A stretch of 64,000 nt of DNA. It comes from Algoriphagus chordae (GTDB lineage: Bacteria > Bacteroidota > Bacteroidia > Cytophagales > Cyclobacteriaceae). The stretch spans positions 86,472-150,471 of the forward strand of contig NZ_QKZT01000006.1 in the NCBI RefSeq assembly GCF_003254055.1, given 5' to 3'. Below are positions 15,730 to 25,448 of the stretch, one piece after another (position 1 is the stretch's first letter; each line of letters begins with the position of its first letter). The position numbers were made by a program, and so were the translations under genes. The notes under the pieces are model-generated. The model made no database searches. It was not told the origin of the DNA and saw only the letters and a list, made by a program, of their open reading frames with translations.

Positions 15730-16641
15730 ATGACAGAGTCTATTTACCATATCCCAGTGATGCTAGCCAAATGCACTGAAGGCTTGTCTATTGATCCTAA
15801 CGGGATCTATGTAGATGTGACTTTTGGTGGAGGAGGGCATTCCCGGGAGATTCTGAAGCATTTAGATAAAGGGCATTTATATGGGTTTGACCAAGATGTA
15901 GATGCTGAGGCAAATATTCCTGCTAGCGACAATTTCACTTTTGTAGCTGCCAATTTCAGGGATTTGAAAAGATACCTGAGACTTCATGGAGTAAAAAAAG
16001 TAGATGGCATCTTGGCTGATTTGGGTATTTCATCCCATCAGATTGATGAGCCAAGTAGAGGTTTTTCTACCAGATTCAGTGGAGATCTAGATATGAGAAT
16101 GAATCAGTCCGCTGATGTTTCTGCCAAAGAGGTTCTCAATACTTATGACGAGGGCAGACTTCACAAGATACTCGGTATGTATGGTGAGGTGAAAAATGCC
16201 AAAACCTTGGCACAAGCGATCGTCTCTGAAAGAAGTTCGCAACCATTTGAGACTACAGAGGGATTTACCTCCTTTTTGAAAAGATACGCTCCTCGGGGCA
16301 AAGACTTTAAATATTACGCTCAGGTCTTCCAGGCTTTGAGAATAGAAGTAAACGATGAAATGGGCGCTTTGGAAGAAATGCTGCTGGAAGCGGTGGAAGT
16401 GCTAAAGCCCGAAGGCAGATTGGTAGTGATGAGCTACCATAGTTTGGAAGATCGCTTGGTGAAGAGTCTGATGATCAAGGGCAAGTTTCAAGGTGAGGTG
16501 GAAAAGGATTTTTACGGAAATCTCATTCGACCTCTGGAGCCTATCAGCCGGGGTGCTGTGGTGGCAGATGCGGAGGAAATCGCATCTAATCCAAGAGCTA
16601 GAAGTGCAAAACTCAGAATAGCGAAGAAGGTAGAGGCATGA
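15730..16641 (+). CDS. rsmH: 16S rRNA (cytosine-1402 N4)-methyltransferase RsmH (MraW)
   Basis: A 303-residue SAM-dependent enzyme. HIPVML at the start and VDVTFGGGGHSREIL (about residues 27-41) are the RsmH signatures. LADLGISSHQIDEPSRGFS and MSYHSLEDRLVK (substrate loop) follow. It methylates N4 of C1402 in the decoding centre of 16S rRNA. Length is normal. Its stop overlaps the ftsL start by 4 bp (ATGA), so the two are translationally coupled. Confidence 0.96.
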   Translation: MTESIYHIPVMLAKCTEGLSIDPNGIYVDVTFGGGGHSREILKHLDKGHLYGFDQDVDAEANIPASDNFTFVAANFRDLKRYLRLHGVKKVDGILADLGISSHQIDEPSRGFSTRFSGDLDMRMNQSADVSAKEVLNTYDEGRLHKILGMYGEVKNAKTLAQAIVSERSSQPFETTEGFTSFLKRYAPRGKDFKYYAQVFQALRIEVNDEMGALEEMLLEAVEVLKPEGRLVVMSYHSLEDRLVKSLMIKGKFQGEVEKDFYGNLIRPLEPISRGAVVADAEEIASNPRARSAKLRIAKKVEA

Positions 16642-17021
16642 GCAATAACACATTTAGAAAAAAATTAAAGTCGGGGAATAAGCCTAAGGGCGGGCCTCGC
16701 AAGTCCATCTTTAGTTGGATAGAGGAAAAACTGGATATCACCGGAATCTTAGGCGAAGGAGTGCCTGTACAGCTGGTTCCGCCAGTTGGTTTTGTAGCCA
16801 TACTGGCTTTGATCTATATCTGGGGCAATCACCGCGCTGAGAACATGGTGCGCAAGATTGAAAAAGCTCAGCAGGAGGTAGAAGACCTTCGTGCAGATGT
16901 CACTACCCTGGAAGCAGAGTATATGTTGAGCAGTATGCAATCAGAAGTAGCGAAGCGTGTAGCTGAGCAAGGAATATTTGAACTCAATCAACCACCGATA
17001 AAAATCGAGGTAGAAAAGTGA
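16638..17021 (+). CDS. ftsL: FtsL-like cell division protein
   Basis: A 127-residue bitopic protein. A basic cytoplasmic tail of about 50 residues is followed by one membrane span (about residues 51-67, PPVGFVAILALIYIWGN). A periplasmic coiled coil runs from about 70 to 110 (ENMVRKIEKAQQEVEDLRAD) and ends with a short proline tail. Sequence identity to proteobacterial FtsL is not evident, but topology and position between rsmH and ftsI are those of the Bacteroidota FtsL-like family. It should act with a DivIC/FtsB partner and FtsQ to activate FtsWI at the septum. Confidence 0.82.
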   Translation: MSNNTFRKKLKSGNKPKGGPRKSIFSWIEEKLDITGILGEGVPVQLVPPVGFVAILALIYIWGNHRAENMVRKIEKAQQEVEDLRADVTTLEAEYMLSSMQSEVAKRVAEQGIFELNQPPIKIEVEK

Positions 17022-19126
17022 ATTTTAAGCGATCCATATTGATCCGAGTGAGGGTGGTGTTCATCCTTATTGCGCTATGTGCAGCGGCGATACCTTATAA
17101 GGTGGTCAAGCTTCAGATGGCGGAGGGAGATGTATGGCGTGAAAAAGCTGAAACAATCAATTTCCAATACAGAGAGGTGGCAGCTACTCGTGGCAATATC
17201 TACGCGAGTGACGGATCATTACTAGCGACAAGTTTACCTTTCTATAGGGTAGCGCTAGATCCTACCATCGCAAAGAAGGATGTCTACGAGTCTGGTCTTG
17301 ATTCCTTGGCAAAAATGCTATCCGCATATTATAAGGACAAATCAGCCACTTCTTACAAGCGAATGATCAATGATGCTAGGCTTGACAAGAAGCGTTATTT
17401 GGTGCTGAACAGAAAGCAGATTGGCTATCAAGGTATGCAGGAAATGTCTACTTGGCCGATTTTCAGAAATGGAAGACTAGGAGGTGGAGTGATTTTCGAG
17501 AAAGTAGAGAAAAGATATAGACCGTTTAATTCCCTCGCCAGCCGTACAGTTGGCTTTTTGAATGAGGATGACTACGGTGCAGGGATCGAGTATTCTTTCA
17601 ACAATTATCTACGTGGACAGGATGGCAAGGCGCTTTTTCAGCGCTTAGCTGGAGGGAGCTGGAAACCGGTTTTTGATGCTGAGGATGTGAAGCCAGAGAA
17701 TGGCTATGATGTCACTACTACCCTGGATGTAAATATGCAGGATGTAGCAGAAACTGCACTTCGACGTCAGTTGATCGATCGGGATGCAGATTTTGGTTCG
17801 GTGATCGTGATGGAGGTAAAGACTGGTCAGATCAAGGCAATCACCAATTTGCAGCGCAATACCAAAGGATCTGGCTACGGTGAAAACTATAACTATGCGA
17901 TAGGCGATCAAGGAAATACAGAGCCAGGATCTACTTTCAAGCTGCTTTCCATGCTGGCACTTTTGGAAGAAAATAAAATTTCACTGGAAGAAACTGTAGA
18001 AACTGGGAATGGTTCTTACAAATTCTATAACCAGGTGATGCGTGATGCAAAGAACGGTGGCTATGGCACCTTGACCATTCGGGAGGCATTCGAAAAATCT
18101 TCCAATGTCGGTATCTCCAAATTGGTCGATGAACACTTCGGGGCAAGTCCTACAAAGTTCATGTCTTATATAGATAAGGTGGGATTGAGAGAGCCTTTTG
18201 GTTTTCAATTGATCGGTGAAGGAAAGCCTTTTTTCAAAAAACCAACTGATAAAGACTGGTATGGCACTTCGCTTCCTTGGATTTCGATTGGCTATGAAGT
18301 AAAGCTAAATCCACTTCATACACTGGCCTTATATAATGCTGTAGCGAATGGTGGGAAAATGATGAAGCCCTATATCGTGAAATCTATTTCCCGAGGGAAT
18401 ATTATTGAGCAACGATATGAGCCAGAAGTAGTGCGCAAGCAAATCGCGTCTGATAAAAACATCGAACTCCTTCAGGGTTTGTTGGAAGGCGTGGTAGTGC
18501 GTGGAACTGCTAGAAATATCGCCAATGCTGATTATAAAATCGCAGGTAAAACTGGTACCGCTCAGAAGCTCAAAAACGGAGCTTATACCAAGAATTACTA
18601 CACAAGTTTCGCAGGTTACTTTCCTGCAGATCATCCTAAGTATTCCATGGTCGTAGTGATCGATAGCCCAAAAGGCATTTTCGCCTACGGAGGAGATGTT
18701 TCCGCTCCAGTTTTTAAGGAAATCGCCGACAAAATCTATGCGCTTGATATAGAGTTGAATCCTGACAATCAACAAGAAATCCTAAGAGCCGAAGCTACAG
18801 GCAGTCAATTGCCTTATGTGAGAGCTGGTAAGGCGGAAGAGTTACAGGGGATTTTCCAAGAATTGGGACTGAAAGCTTCTGCTGCCAATCCAGAGGAATG
18901 GGTAAAGACGGTTTCTCATGAAGCCTCAGTGGAAATGAGCGTCAATGACACGGATCAATCGCTTGTTCCGGATGTGTCTGGGCTTCCGCTTCGAGATGCA
19001 CTTTTCATTCTGGAAAATAAGGGAATGAAAGTCAATTACACTGGGAAAGGTCGAGTGAAAAATCAATCGATTTCACCCGGAACAGAATTAACACCAAATG
19101 CAACTATTAACCTGGTGCTAGGATAA
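17018..19126 (+). CDS. ftsI: Septal penicillin-binding protein FtsI (class B PBP with PASTA domain)
   Basis: A 702-residue transpeptidase that cross-links septal peptidoglycan. The start is GTG, overlapping the ftsL stop (GTGA). An N-terminal membrane anchor (residues 6-25) is followed by the pedestal domain and then the transpeptidase domain. The catalytic motifs are S305-T-F-K308, S361-S-N363 and K511-T-G513. A single C-terminal PASTA domain occupies about residues 645-702 (VPDVSGLPLRDALFILENKG). Class B PBPs have no glycosyltransferase domain, and here the partner is FtsW, encoded in the same operon. Confidence 0.95.
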   Translation: MNFKRSILIRVRVVFILIALCAAAIPYKVVKLQMAEGDVWREKAETINFQYREVAATRGNIYASDGSLLATSLPFYRVALDPTIAKKDVYESGLDSLAKMLSAYYKDKSATSYKRMINDARLDKKRYLVLNRKQIGYQGMQEMSTWPIFRNGRLGGGVIFEKVEKRYRPFNSLASRTVGFLNEDDYGAGIEYSFNNYLRGQDGKALFQRLAGGSWKPVFDAEDVKPENGYDVTTTLDVNMQDVAETALRRQLIDRDADFGSVIVMEVKTGQIKAITNLQRNTKGSGYGENYNYAIGDQGNTEPGSTFKLLSMLALLEENKISLEETVETGNGSYKFYNQVMRDAKNGGYGTLTIREAFEKSSNVGISKLVDEHFGASPTKFMSYIDKVGLREPFGFQLIGEGKPFFKKPTDKDWYGTSLPWISIGYEVKLNPLHTLALYNAVANGGKMMKPYIVKSISRGNIIEQRYEPEVVRKQIASDKNIELLQGLLEGVVVRGTARNIANADYKIAGKTGTAQKLKNGAYTKNYYTSFAGYFPADHPKYSMVVVIDSPKGIFAYGGDVSAPVFKEIADKIYALDIELNPDNQQEILRAEATGSQLPYVRAGKAEELQGIFQELGLKASAANPEEWVKTVSHEASVEMSVNDTDQSLVPDVSGLPLRDALFILENKGMKVNYTGKGRVKNQSISPGTELTPNATINLVLG

Positions 19127-20590
19127 ATGAAAGTACTGAAAGACATATTATATAAGGTATCGCTTACCTCTACTACCGGAGACATGGAGTTGGGGCTGAA
19201 TGCTATTGTCTTTGACAGTCGTCAGGTGACTGAGGGATCTGTATTTGTGGCCATCAAGGGTACGCAGGTAGATGGACATGAGTTTATAGAGAAAGCTATT
19301 GGGCGTGGAGCTCAAAGTATTGTTTGCGAGCAGTTGCCAGAGAAATTGATCGATGGAATTACCTACGTGGAAGTTGTGAACTCTGCTTCTGCACTGGGCA
19401 TCATGGCAAGTAATTTCTATGACAATCCTTCCGAGCAAATCAAAGTAGTAGCGATTACTGGAACCAATGGCAAGACGACCACGGCGACTCTTTTGCATCA
19501 GTTATTTATGCGAATGGGCTATAGCACGGGTTTGCTTTCCACGGTAGAGAATAAGATAAACGAAACAGTAATTCACGCGACGCATACTACGCCAGATGCA
19601 GTAAGTGTACAGGCTTTGCTTCGCAAAATGGTAGCAGAAGGCTGCACCCATTGCTTTATGGAAGCAAGCTCGCATGCGATAGTGCAGGAGAGAGTCGCTG
19701 GATTGAAACTAGCGGGAGCTGTTTTTACTAATATTTCTCATGATCATCTCGATTATCATGGGACTTTCGATGCCTACATCAAGGCCAAGAAGAAGCTATT
19801 TGATGAGCTTCCAAAAGATGCATTTGCACTGGTAAACGGTGACGACAAGCGTGGAGCGGTGATGCTTCAGAATTGCAAAGCTTCTCATCAATATTTTGCG
19901 CTGAAATCTCCAGCAGACTTTAAAGCCAAAATCATTTCCAATACCCTAGAAGGTCTTGAGCTAGAAATCAACGGCAAGTTGATCTGGTTCAGAATGATCG
20001 GAGCATTCAATGCTTACAATCTCTTGGCGGTGTTGGGAGTTACAGTTCTACTTGGGGAAGAGGAAGATGAAGTTCTCCGTGAGCTATCTGGAATCCGTGG
20101 AGCCAAAGGCCGTTTTGATAGGATTTCCATCGCTGGAATTACGGCTATCGTGGATTATGCACATACACCAGACGCATTGGATAATGTGCTGAAGACAATC
20201 AACGGCGCGAGAACTGGTGGAGAGCAATTGATTACAGTCGTTGGTTGTGGTGGAAATAGAGATAAGACTAAGAGACCTGTAATGGCAAAAATCGCTGTTC
20301 AGGAAAGTGATAAAGCAATTCTTACTTCTGACAATCCTCGTTTCGAGCAGCCAGAGGAAATATTGAAGGATATGCAAACAGGCGTAGGCCCTTCTGAAAT
20401 CAGAAAAACACTAACAATTGTGGATCGCAGAGAGGCTATTAAGACAGCTTGTATGCTTTCCCAAAAAGGAGATATCATCCTCATCGCTGGCAAAGGCCAT
20501 GAGGATTATCAGGAAGTCAAAGGGGTAAAACATCACTTTGATGATACTGAAGTAGTAACCGAGTTTTTACAACAATTGACGCAAAGCTGA
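19127..20590 (+). CDS. murE: UDP-MurNAc-tripeptide synthetase MurE (meso-diaminopimelate type)
   Basis: A 487-residue Mur ligase that adds the third residue to UDP-MurNAc-L-Ala-D-Glu. The ATP loop GTNGKTTT is near residues 111-118, HTTPDA and [10 protein letters not shown] bind substrate, and the C-terminal domain has DYAHTPDAL. The DNPR motif ([11 protein letters not shown], about residue 404) indicates meso-diaminopimelate rather than lysine. It starts directly after the ftsI stop with no gap. Confidence 0.96.
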   Translation: MKVLKDILYKVSLTSTTGDMELGLNAIVFDSRQVTEGSVFVAIKGTQVDGHEFIEKAIGRGAQSIVCEQLPEKLIDGITYVEVVNSASALGIMASNFYDNPSEQIKVVAITGTNGKTTTATLLHQLFMRMGYSTGLLSTVENKINETVIHATHTTPDAVSVQALLRKMVAEGCTHCFMEASSHAIVQERVAGLKLAGAVFTNISHDHLDYHGTFDAYIKAKKKLFDELPKDAFALVNGDDKRGAVMLQNCKASHQYFALKSPADFKAKIISNTLEGLELEINGKLIWFRMIGAFNAYNLLAVLGVTVLLGEEEDEVLRELSGIRGAKGRFDRISIAGITAIVDYAHTPDALDNVLKTINGARTGGEQLITVVGCGGNRDKTKRPVMAKIAVQESDKAILTSDNPRFEQPEEILKDMQTGVGPSEIRKTLTIVDRREAIKTACMLSQKGDIILIAGKGHEDYQEVKGVKHHFDDTEVVTEFLQQLTQS

Positions 20591-20591
20591 G

Positions 20592-21803
20592 ATGTTATAT
20601 CCACTTTTTGATTATTTGGACAAAGTGCTTGATATCCCCGGAACAGGGGTGTTTAGATACATCTCGTTTCGTGCGGGAATGGCATCGCTTTTTTCATTAA
20701 TCATCACCATCTCTTTCGGTCACAAAATCATCGCTTGGATCCGAAATAAGCAGATCGGTGAGACCGTAAGAGATCTTGGCCTGGAAGGACAGCAGGAGAA
20801 AAAGGGTACACCTACTATGGGCGGCCTGATGATCATGGCTGCGATATTGATTCCGACTTTGCTTTTCGCAGATCTCAATAATATATACATCATCCTTTTG
20901 CTGATTACCACGGTTTGGCTTGGGACGATTGGTTTTATAGATGATTACATCAAGGTTTTCAAGAAAAATAAGGAAGGGCTTGCTGGTAAATTCAAAATCA
21001 TCGGACAGATCGGGATCGGTATTATCGTGGGTTCCACGCTTTATTTCAATGAGAGCGTAGTAATTCGTGAATTTCAAAATCCAGTTTCTATAGAAGAAGG
21101 AGTGGTAGAAACCTCGGCTTTCAGAGATGTGAAAGTGGCAAAAACCACCATTCCTTTCACCAAAAATAACGAGTTGAATTACGAGACAATGCTTGGCTTT
21201 ATGGGCGAGGCGATGACTCCTGTTCTTTATATTTTCGTCGTGATTTTTATCATCACGGCTGTTTCTAACGGTGCAAATATCACGGATGGTATAGATGGTC
21301 TCGCAGCGGGAACATCCGCTATTATCGGGATTACCATAGCCATTTTTGCTTACCTCAGCGGTAATGCCATTTTCTCCCAATACCTCAATATCATGTACAT
21401 ACCCAACTCCGGCGAGCTGGTGATTTTTGCTTCTGCTTTTGTAGGTGCATGCGTGGGATTTCTATGGTACAATGCCTATCCGGCTCAGGTTTTTATGGGA
21501 GATACCGGAAGTTTGATGCTGGGTGGCGTGATCGCTGTGTTGGCTTTGACGCTTCGCAAAGAATTACTGATTCCAGTGATGTGTGGCGTTTTTGTAGTCG
21601 AAAATGTAAGCGTAATGCTCCAAGTGGGCTATTTCAAATACTCTAGAAAAAAATACGGTGAAGGCAGAAGAATATTCTTGATGTCTCCACTTCATCACCA
21701 TTACCAAAAGAAAAATATTCCTGAAGCCAAGATCGTAACTCGATTCTGGATTGTGGGGATTTTGTTGGCAGTGATCACTTTGGCAACATTAAAACTGAGA
21801 TAA
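20592..21803 (+). CDS. mraY: Phospho-N-acetylmuramoyl-pentapeptide-transferase MraY
   Basis: 403 residues, an integral membrane enzyme with about ten spans. It transfers phospho-MurNAc-pentapeptide to undecaprenyl phosphate, making lipid I. Visible motifs: [12 protein letters not shown] (about 71-82), the acidic [16 protein letters not shown], the [13 protein letters not shown] metal/uridine site, and [11 protein letters not shown] with its His cluster near the end. The 403-residue length includes an insertion near 155-205 common in Bacteroidota. It is 1 bp after murE. Confidence 0.96.
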   Translation: MLYPLFDYLDKVLDIPGTGVFRYISFRAGMASLFSLIITISFGHKIIAWIRNKQIGETVRDLGLEGQQEKKGTPTMGGLMIMAAILIPTLLFADLNNIYIILLLITTVWLGTIGFIDDYIKVFKKNKEGLAGKFKIIGQIGIGIIVGSTLYFNESVVIREFQNPVSIEEGVVETSAFRDVKVAKTTIPFTKNNELNYETMLGFMGEAMTPVLYIFVVIFIITAVSNGANITDGIDGLAAGTSAIIGITIAIFAYLSGNAIFSQYLNIMYIPNSGELVIFASAFVGACVGFLWYNAYPAQVFMGDTGSLMLGGVIAVLALTLRKELLIPVMCGVFVVENVSVMLQVGYFKYSRKKYGEGRRIFLMSPLHHHYQKKNIPEAKIVTRFWIVGILLAVITLATLKLR

Positions 21804-21808
21804 TAGAA

Positions 21809-23161
21809 ATGAAACGATTGGCCATTCTGGGTGCGGGAGAAAGCGGATTGGGAGCAGCGATGCTTGCCAAGCAGAAGGGCTATGCCGTTTTCGTTTCGGA
21901 TGCAGGACAGATTTCAACAGCTAGAAAGGCCGACATGGAGCGATTAGAAATTGCTTTTGAAGAAGGACATCATTCGGAAGAGAAAATCCTAAATGCTGAC
22001 CTGATTATCAAAAGTCCAGGGATTTCTCCTAAGACTGAACTGGTAGCTCAAGCTTCTCAGGCTGGTATTCCAATTATCGATGAGTTAGAATTTGCATTTG
22101 GTTACAGCAAAGGGAAAGTGATCGCGATCACTGGAACGAATGGCAAAACCACCACGACACTGCTGACTTATCACTTGATGAAAGAAGCAGGTTTGGATGT
22201 GGGATTGGCTGGAAATGTAGGTAAAAGCTGGGCTGGACAATTGATCCAAGAAGACCACGAATGGTGGGTGATCGAATGCAGCAGTTACCAGATTGACGGG
22301 ATGGTGGATTTCAAACCATCAGTAGCGATCCTTTGCAATATTACTCCTGATCACTTGGATCGATATGAGTACAAAATAGAGAATTACATAGATTCCAAGT
22401 TTGGGATTTTCAAAAACATGACTTCAGAAGATCAAGCAATTCTTTTTGCGGAAGATGCTTTTACCAAGCAAGGTCTGAAGTCGAATAAATTAAGCACTTC
22501 TACGCTTTGGGTCTCAGCTCTGGAAGTACAGAAAGCTGGTGCTTGGACTGATGGAGAGATGTTGACTTATGCAGTGGCTGGAGAGTCTGTTCGCGTTCCT
22601 GTGGATACAGTTTCTCTTAAAGGAAAGCATAATCTACTCAATGCACTTTGTGCAGGGACGGCGGCCATGATCGCTGGTGTAAGTGATGTGGATTTGATGC
22701 TGGGTTTCCAGACGTTCAAGAATGCTCCGCACAGAATGGAGCTAATCAGAGAAGTGGATGGAGTGAAGTATATCAATGACAGCAAAGGAACCAATGTGGA
22801 AGCTACGGCTTATGCTTTGGCGAGCTATGATAATCCATTGATATGGATTGCTGGTGGTGTAGATAAAGGAAACGATTACGCAGTACTTCTGTCCTTGGCC
22901 AATGAAAAAGTGAAGTCATTGATCTGCTTAGGCAAAGACAATGAAAAGCTAAAAACGGCTTTTGCAACCGAGATAGCTGATATCCGAGAAACTCAAGATA
23001 TCACGGAGGCTGTAAGCTGGGGGCAAATGCTCGGAGAATCAGGAGATGTGGTTTTGCTATCACCAGCCTGTGCAAGTTTCGACTTGTTCAAAAATTATGA
23101 AGATCGCGGAATAAAATTCCGTGGCGCAGTAGAAAAGTTAACCTCGAAAACCGTTTCATGA
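21809..23161 (+). CDS. murD: UDP-MurNAc-L-alanine:D-glutamate ligase MurD
   Basis: A 450-residue cytoplasmic Mur ligase. The N-terminal Rossmann-like UDP-binding domain begins LAILGAGESGLGAA. The ATP loop GTNGKTTT is near residues 110-117, followed by ECSSYQID, NITPDHLDRY and NDSKGTNVEAT, which are typical of MurD. It adds D-Glu to UDP-MurNAc-L-Ala. Its stop overlaps the ftsW start by 4 bp. Confidence 0.96.
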   Translation: MKRLAILGAGESGLGAAMLAKQKGYAVFVSDAGQISTARKADMERLEIAFEEGHHSEEKILNADLIIKSPGISPKTELVAQASQAGIPIIDELEFAFGYSKGKVIAITGTNGKTTTTLLTYHLMKEAGLDVGLAGNVGKSWAGQLIQEDHEWWVIECSSYQIDGMVDFKPSVAILCNITPDHLDRYEYKIENYIDSKFGIFKNMTSEDQAILFAEDAFTKQGLKSNKLSTSTLWVSALEVQKAGAWTDGEMLTYAVAGESVRVPVDTVSLKGKHNLLNALCAGTAAMIAGVSDVDLMLGFQTFKNAPHRMELIREVDGVKYINDSKGTNVEATAYALASYDNPLIWIAGGVDKGNDYAVLLSLANEKVKSLICLGKDNEKLKTAFATEIADIRETQDITEAVSWGQMLGESGDVVLLSPACASFDLFKNYEDRGIKFRGAVEKLTSKTVS

Positions 23162-24336
23162 TGCAGTTTAAGGCATGGATAGATAGGAATTTCAAAGGAG
23201 ACCCAATTATTTGGGCCATTGTCATTCTATTGTCTGTTTTCAGTATCCTGGTAGTGTATTCTGCTACGGGATCCTTGGCTTATAAGTATGCAGGCGGCAA
23301 TACCGAAATCTATCTGATTAGACATTCGATGTTGATCTTAGTGTCGCTGGTGGTGATGTGGATTGCCCACAAGATCCCTTATAGAAAGTATGCAGTCTAT
23401 GCCCGATTGGGAGTGATTATTTCCATCCCACTTTTGCTGGTGACTTACCTGTTTGGTTCCAATATCAACGAGGCTAATCGCTGGATTACTATTCCTGTTA
23501 TCAACCAAGCTTTCCAGCCTTCAGATTTGGCAAAACTTGCCTTGATCACAGCGATTGCCGGTATGCTGGCTAGACGCCAAAGCAATATCAAAGACTTCAA
23601 GAGCACCTTTGTGCCGATTATCATTGCGGTAGGATTGATCTGTGGATTGATCGCCATGGCAAACTTTTCCACAGCAATTCTACTCCTGATCACCTGTCTG
23701 CTAATCATGTTCATCGGTCGGGTACCGGTGAAATATTTAGGGATAGTATTATTGGTGGGGCTTTTGGGATTGACGGCGGCTGGTTTTGCTGGTCAGCGTG
23801 GAGCCACCTTAGTATCGAGGGTCACGGCATTCTTTGACGATACAGAAATCCCTTTCCAAGCCGAACAGTCAAATATCGCGATTGCCACGGGTGGTATAGG
23901 GGGAAAAGGACCGGGGAATTCTGAGCAGAGAAATTCACTTCCACACCCGTATTCAGATTTTATCTACGCCATAATCATCGAGGAATATGGACTGATCGGA
24001 GGATTCTCTGTGCTGTTCCTATACCTCGCGCTTCTGTACAGAGGGATGCGAATCGTGGCAAATTCAAATAAAGCCTTTGGAGGATTGCTGTCAGCGGGAC
24101 TGAGTTTCGCTCTGGTGATCCAAGCATTGGTAAATATGGCTGTGGCTGTAGGCTTAGGTCCGATCACAGGATTACCACTTCCGCTACTAAGTATGGGGGG
24201 GACCTCTTTGGTTTTCACGGGAATTTCCTTGGGGATAATTCTCTCAGTAAGCCGTGGTGATCATCAGGATGAATCTCAGACAAGTTCGGCTAGTAGCCCT
24301 GCTTTTAGAAATAGAACAAGACTTAAAACCGCATAA
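23158..24336 (+). CDS. ftsW: Septal peptidoglycan glycosyltransferase FtsW (SEDS family)
   Basis: A 392-residue polytopic membrane protein of the FtsW/RodA/SpoVE family that polymerises lipid II at the septum together with FtsI. Characteristic segments are NEANRWITIP, FQPSDLAKLALI, GNSEQRNSLPHPYSDFIYA (near the catalytic Asp region) and the C-terminal TGLPLPLLSMGGTSL. Two consecutive ATG codons at 23158 and 23161 are possible starts. The upstream one overlaps murD (ATGA). Confidence 0.95.
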   Translation: MMQFKAWIDRNFKGDPIIWAIVILLSVFSILVVYSATGSLAYKYAGGNTEIYLIRHSMLILVSLVVMWIAHKIPYRKYAVYARLGVIISIPLLLVTYLFGSNINEANRWITIPVINQAFQPSDLAKLALITAIAGMLARRQSNIKDFKSTFVPIIIAVGLICGLIAMANFSTAILLLITCLLIMFIGRVPVKYLGIVLLVGLLGLTAAGFAGQRGATLVSRVTAFFDDTEIPFQAEQSNIAIATGGIGGKGPGNSEQRNSLPHPYSDFIYAIIIEEYGLIGGFSVLFLYLALLYRGMRIVANSNKAFGGLLSAGLSFALVIQALVNMAVAVGLGPITGLPLPLLSMGGTSLVFTGISLGIILSVSRGDHQDESQTSSASSPAFRNRTRLKTA

Positions 24337-24365
24337 TTATTAACGCACAACGCACATATCGCATT

Positions 24366-25448
24366 TTGATCTCAGGTGGAGGTACCGGTGGACATATCTA
24401 CCCAGCTATCGCTATCGCCAATGCTTGGAAGGAAAAACATCCTACTAGCGAGATCTTGTTTGTGGGTGCTTTGGGCAAAATGGAAATGCAGAAAGTGCCT
24501 GAGGCTGGTTACAAAATCAAAGGTCTTCCAGTAGCTGGGTTGCAAAGAAGCCTGTCTCTTGAAAACCTCAAGTTTCCTTTCAAGCTATTGAAAAGTCTGA
24601 CTCAAGCTTCGCAAATCATCAAGGACTTTAATCCGGATGCTGTGGTAGGAGTAGGTGGCTATGCTAGCGGGCCTGTGCTATATGCTGCGCAAAGAAAAGG
24701 TATTCCCACGCTGGTGCAGGAGCAAAATTCCTATGCTGGTTTGACTAATAAAATTTTGGCTAAAAGGGCCAATAAAATCTGTGTTGCCTATCCAGAGATG
24801 GATCGTTTTTTCCCGGCTGATAAAATTTCCTACACAGGTAATCCTGTTCGCAAGGATATTTTGGATTTATCTGGGAAAAGAGAAAAGGCATTGGTGCATT
24901 TTGGATTGGATCCAGCTAAGAAAACACTCTTGGTTTTGGGAGGGTCTCTAGGAGCAAGAACGCTTAATCAGGCAGTGCTGAAGGATATGCAAAAACTGGA
25001 GTCCGAAGGTTATCAGCTGCTATGGCAATGTGGCAAGTTTTATTTCCAAGAAATGAAAACCAAGCTTGCTGACTCAGGATTGAAGTCTATCCATCTGAAT
25101 GAATTTATCCGCGAAATGGATTTGGCTTATGCCGCTGCGGACCTGATTGTGTCTAGAGCAGGAGCATTGTCAGTTTCGGAACTCTCGCTTGTAGGCAAAC
25201 CGGTGATTTTCATCCCATCACCAAATGTGGCGGAAGACCATCAGACCAAAAATGCAATGGCTTATGTCAATCATGATGCGGCTTTGCTGCTGAAGGACTC
25301 GGAAGCAGTAGGAGCTTTGGAACAAAAAGTAACTCAACTAATGAAGGACGATAAGCTGTCTGAGGAATTAGGAAAAAACATAAAGAATCTGGCTAAGCCG
25401 AATGCGGCAAATGCCATAGTGGAAGAAGTAGAACAATTGATTTCATGA
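24366..25448 (+). CDS. murG: UDP-GlcNAc:lipid I N-acetylglucosaminyltransferase MurG
   Basis: 360 residues. MurG is a GT-B fold enzyme peripheral to the membrane that converts lipid I to lipid II. Visible motifs: SGGGTGGHIYPAIAIA at the N-terminus, GVGGYASGPV, EQNSYAGLTNKILA, the GGSLGAR loop starting the second domain, and SRAGALSVSELSLVGKP (UDP-GlcNAc site). The start is odd: the only standard candidate is TTG at 24366, which trims the first beta strand. The codons just before it, in frame, read Y-R-I-L-I and would complete the usual strand, but no ATG, GTG or TTG precedes them. The true start is unresolved. Confidence 0.94.
   Translation: MISGGGTGGHIYPAIAIANAWKEKHPTSEILFVGALGKMEMQKVPEAGYKIKGLPVAGLQRSLSLENLKFPFKLLKSLTQASQIIKDFNPDAVVGVGGYASGPVLYAAQRKGIPTLVQEQNSYAGLTNKILAKRANKICVAYPEMDRFFPADKISYTGNPVRKDILDLSGKREKALVHFGLDPAKKTLLVLGGSLGARTLNQAVLKDMQKLESEGYQLLWQCGKFYFQEMKTKLADSGLKSIHLNEFIREMDLAYAAADLIVSRAGALSVSELSLVGKPVIFIPSPNVAEDHQTKNAMAYVNHDAALLLKDSEAVGALEQKVTQLMKDDKLSEELGKNIKNLAKPNAANAIVEEVEQLIS

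Noticed and set aside
20697..21380. A 227-codon minus-strand frame opposite mraY
   Set aside because: It has no recognisable motif, and mraY is unambiguous on the plus strand. Antisense shadow.
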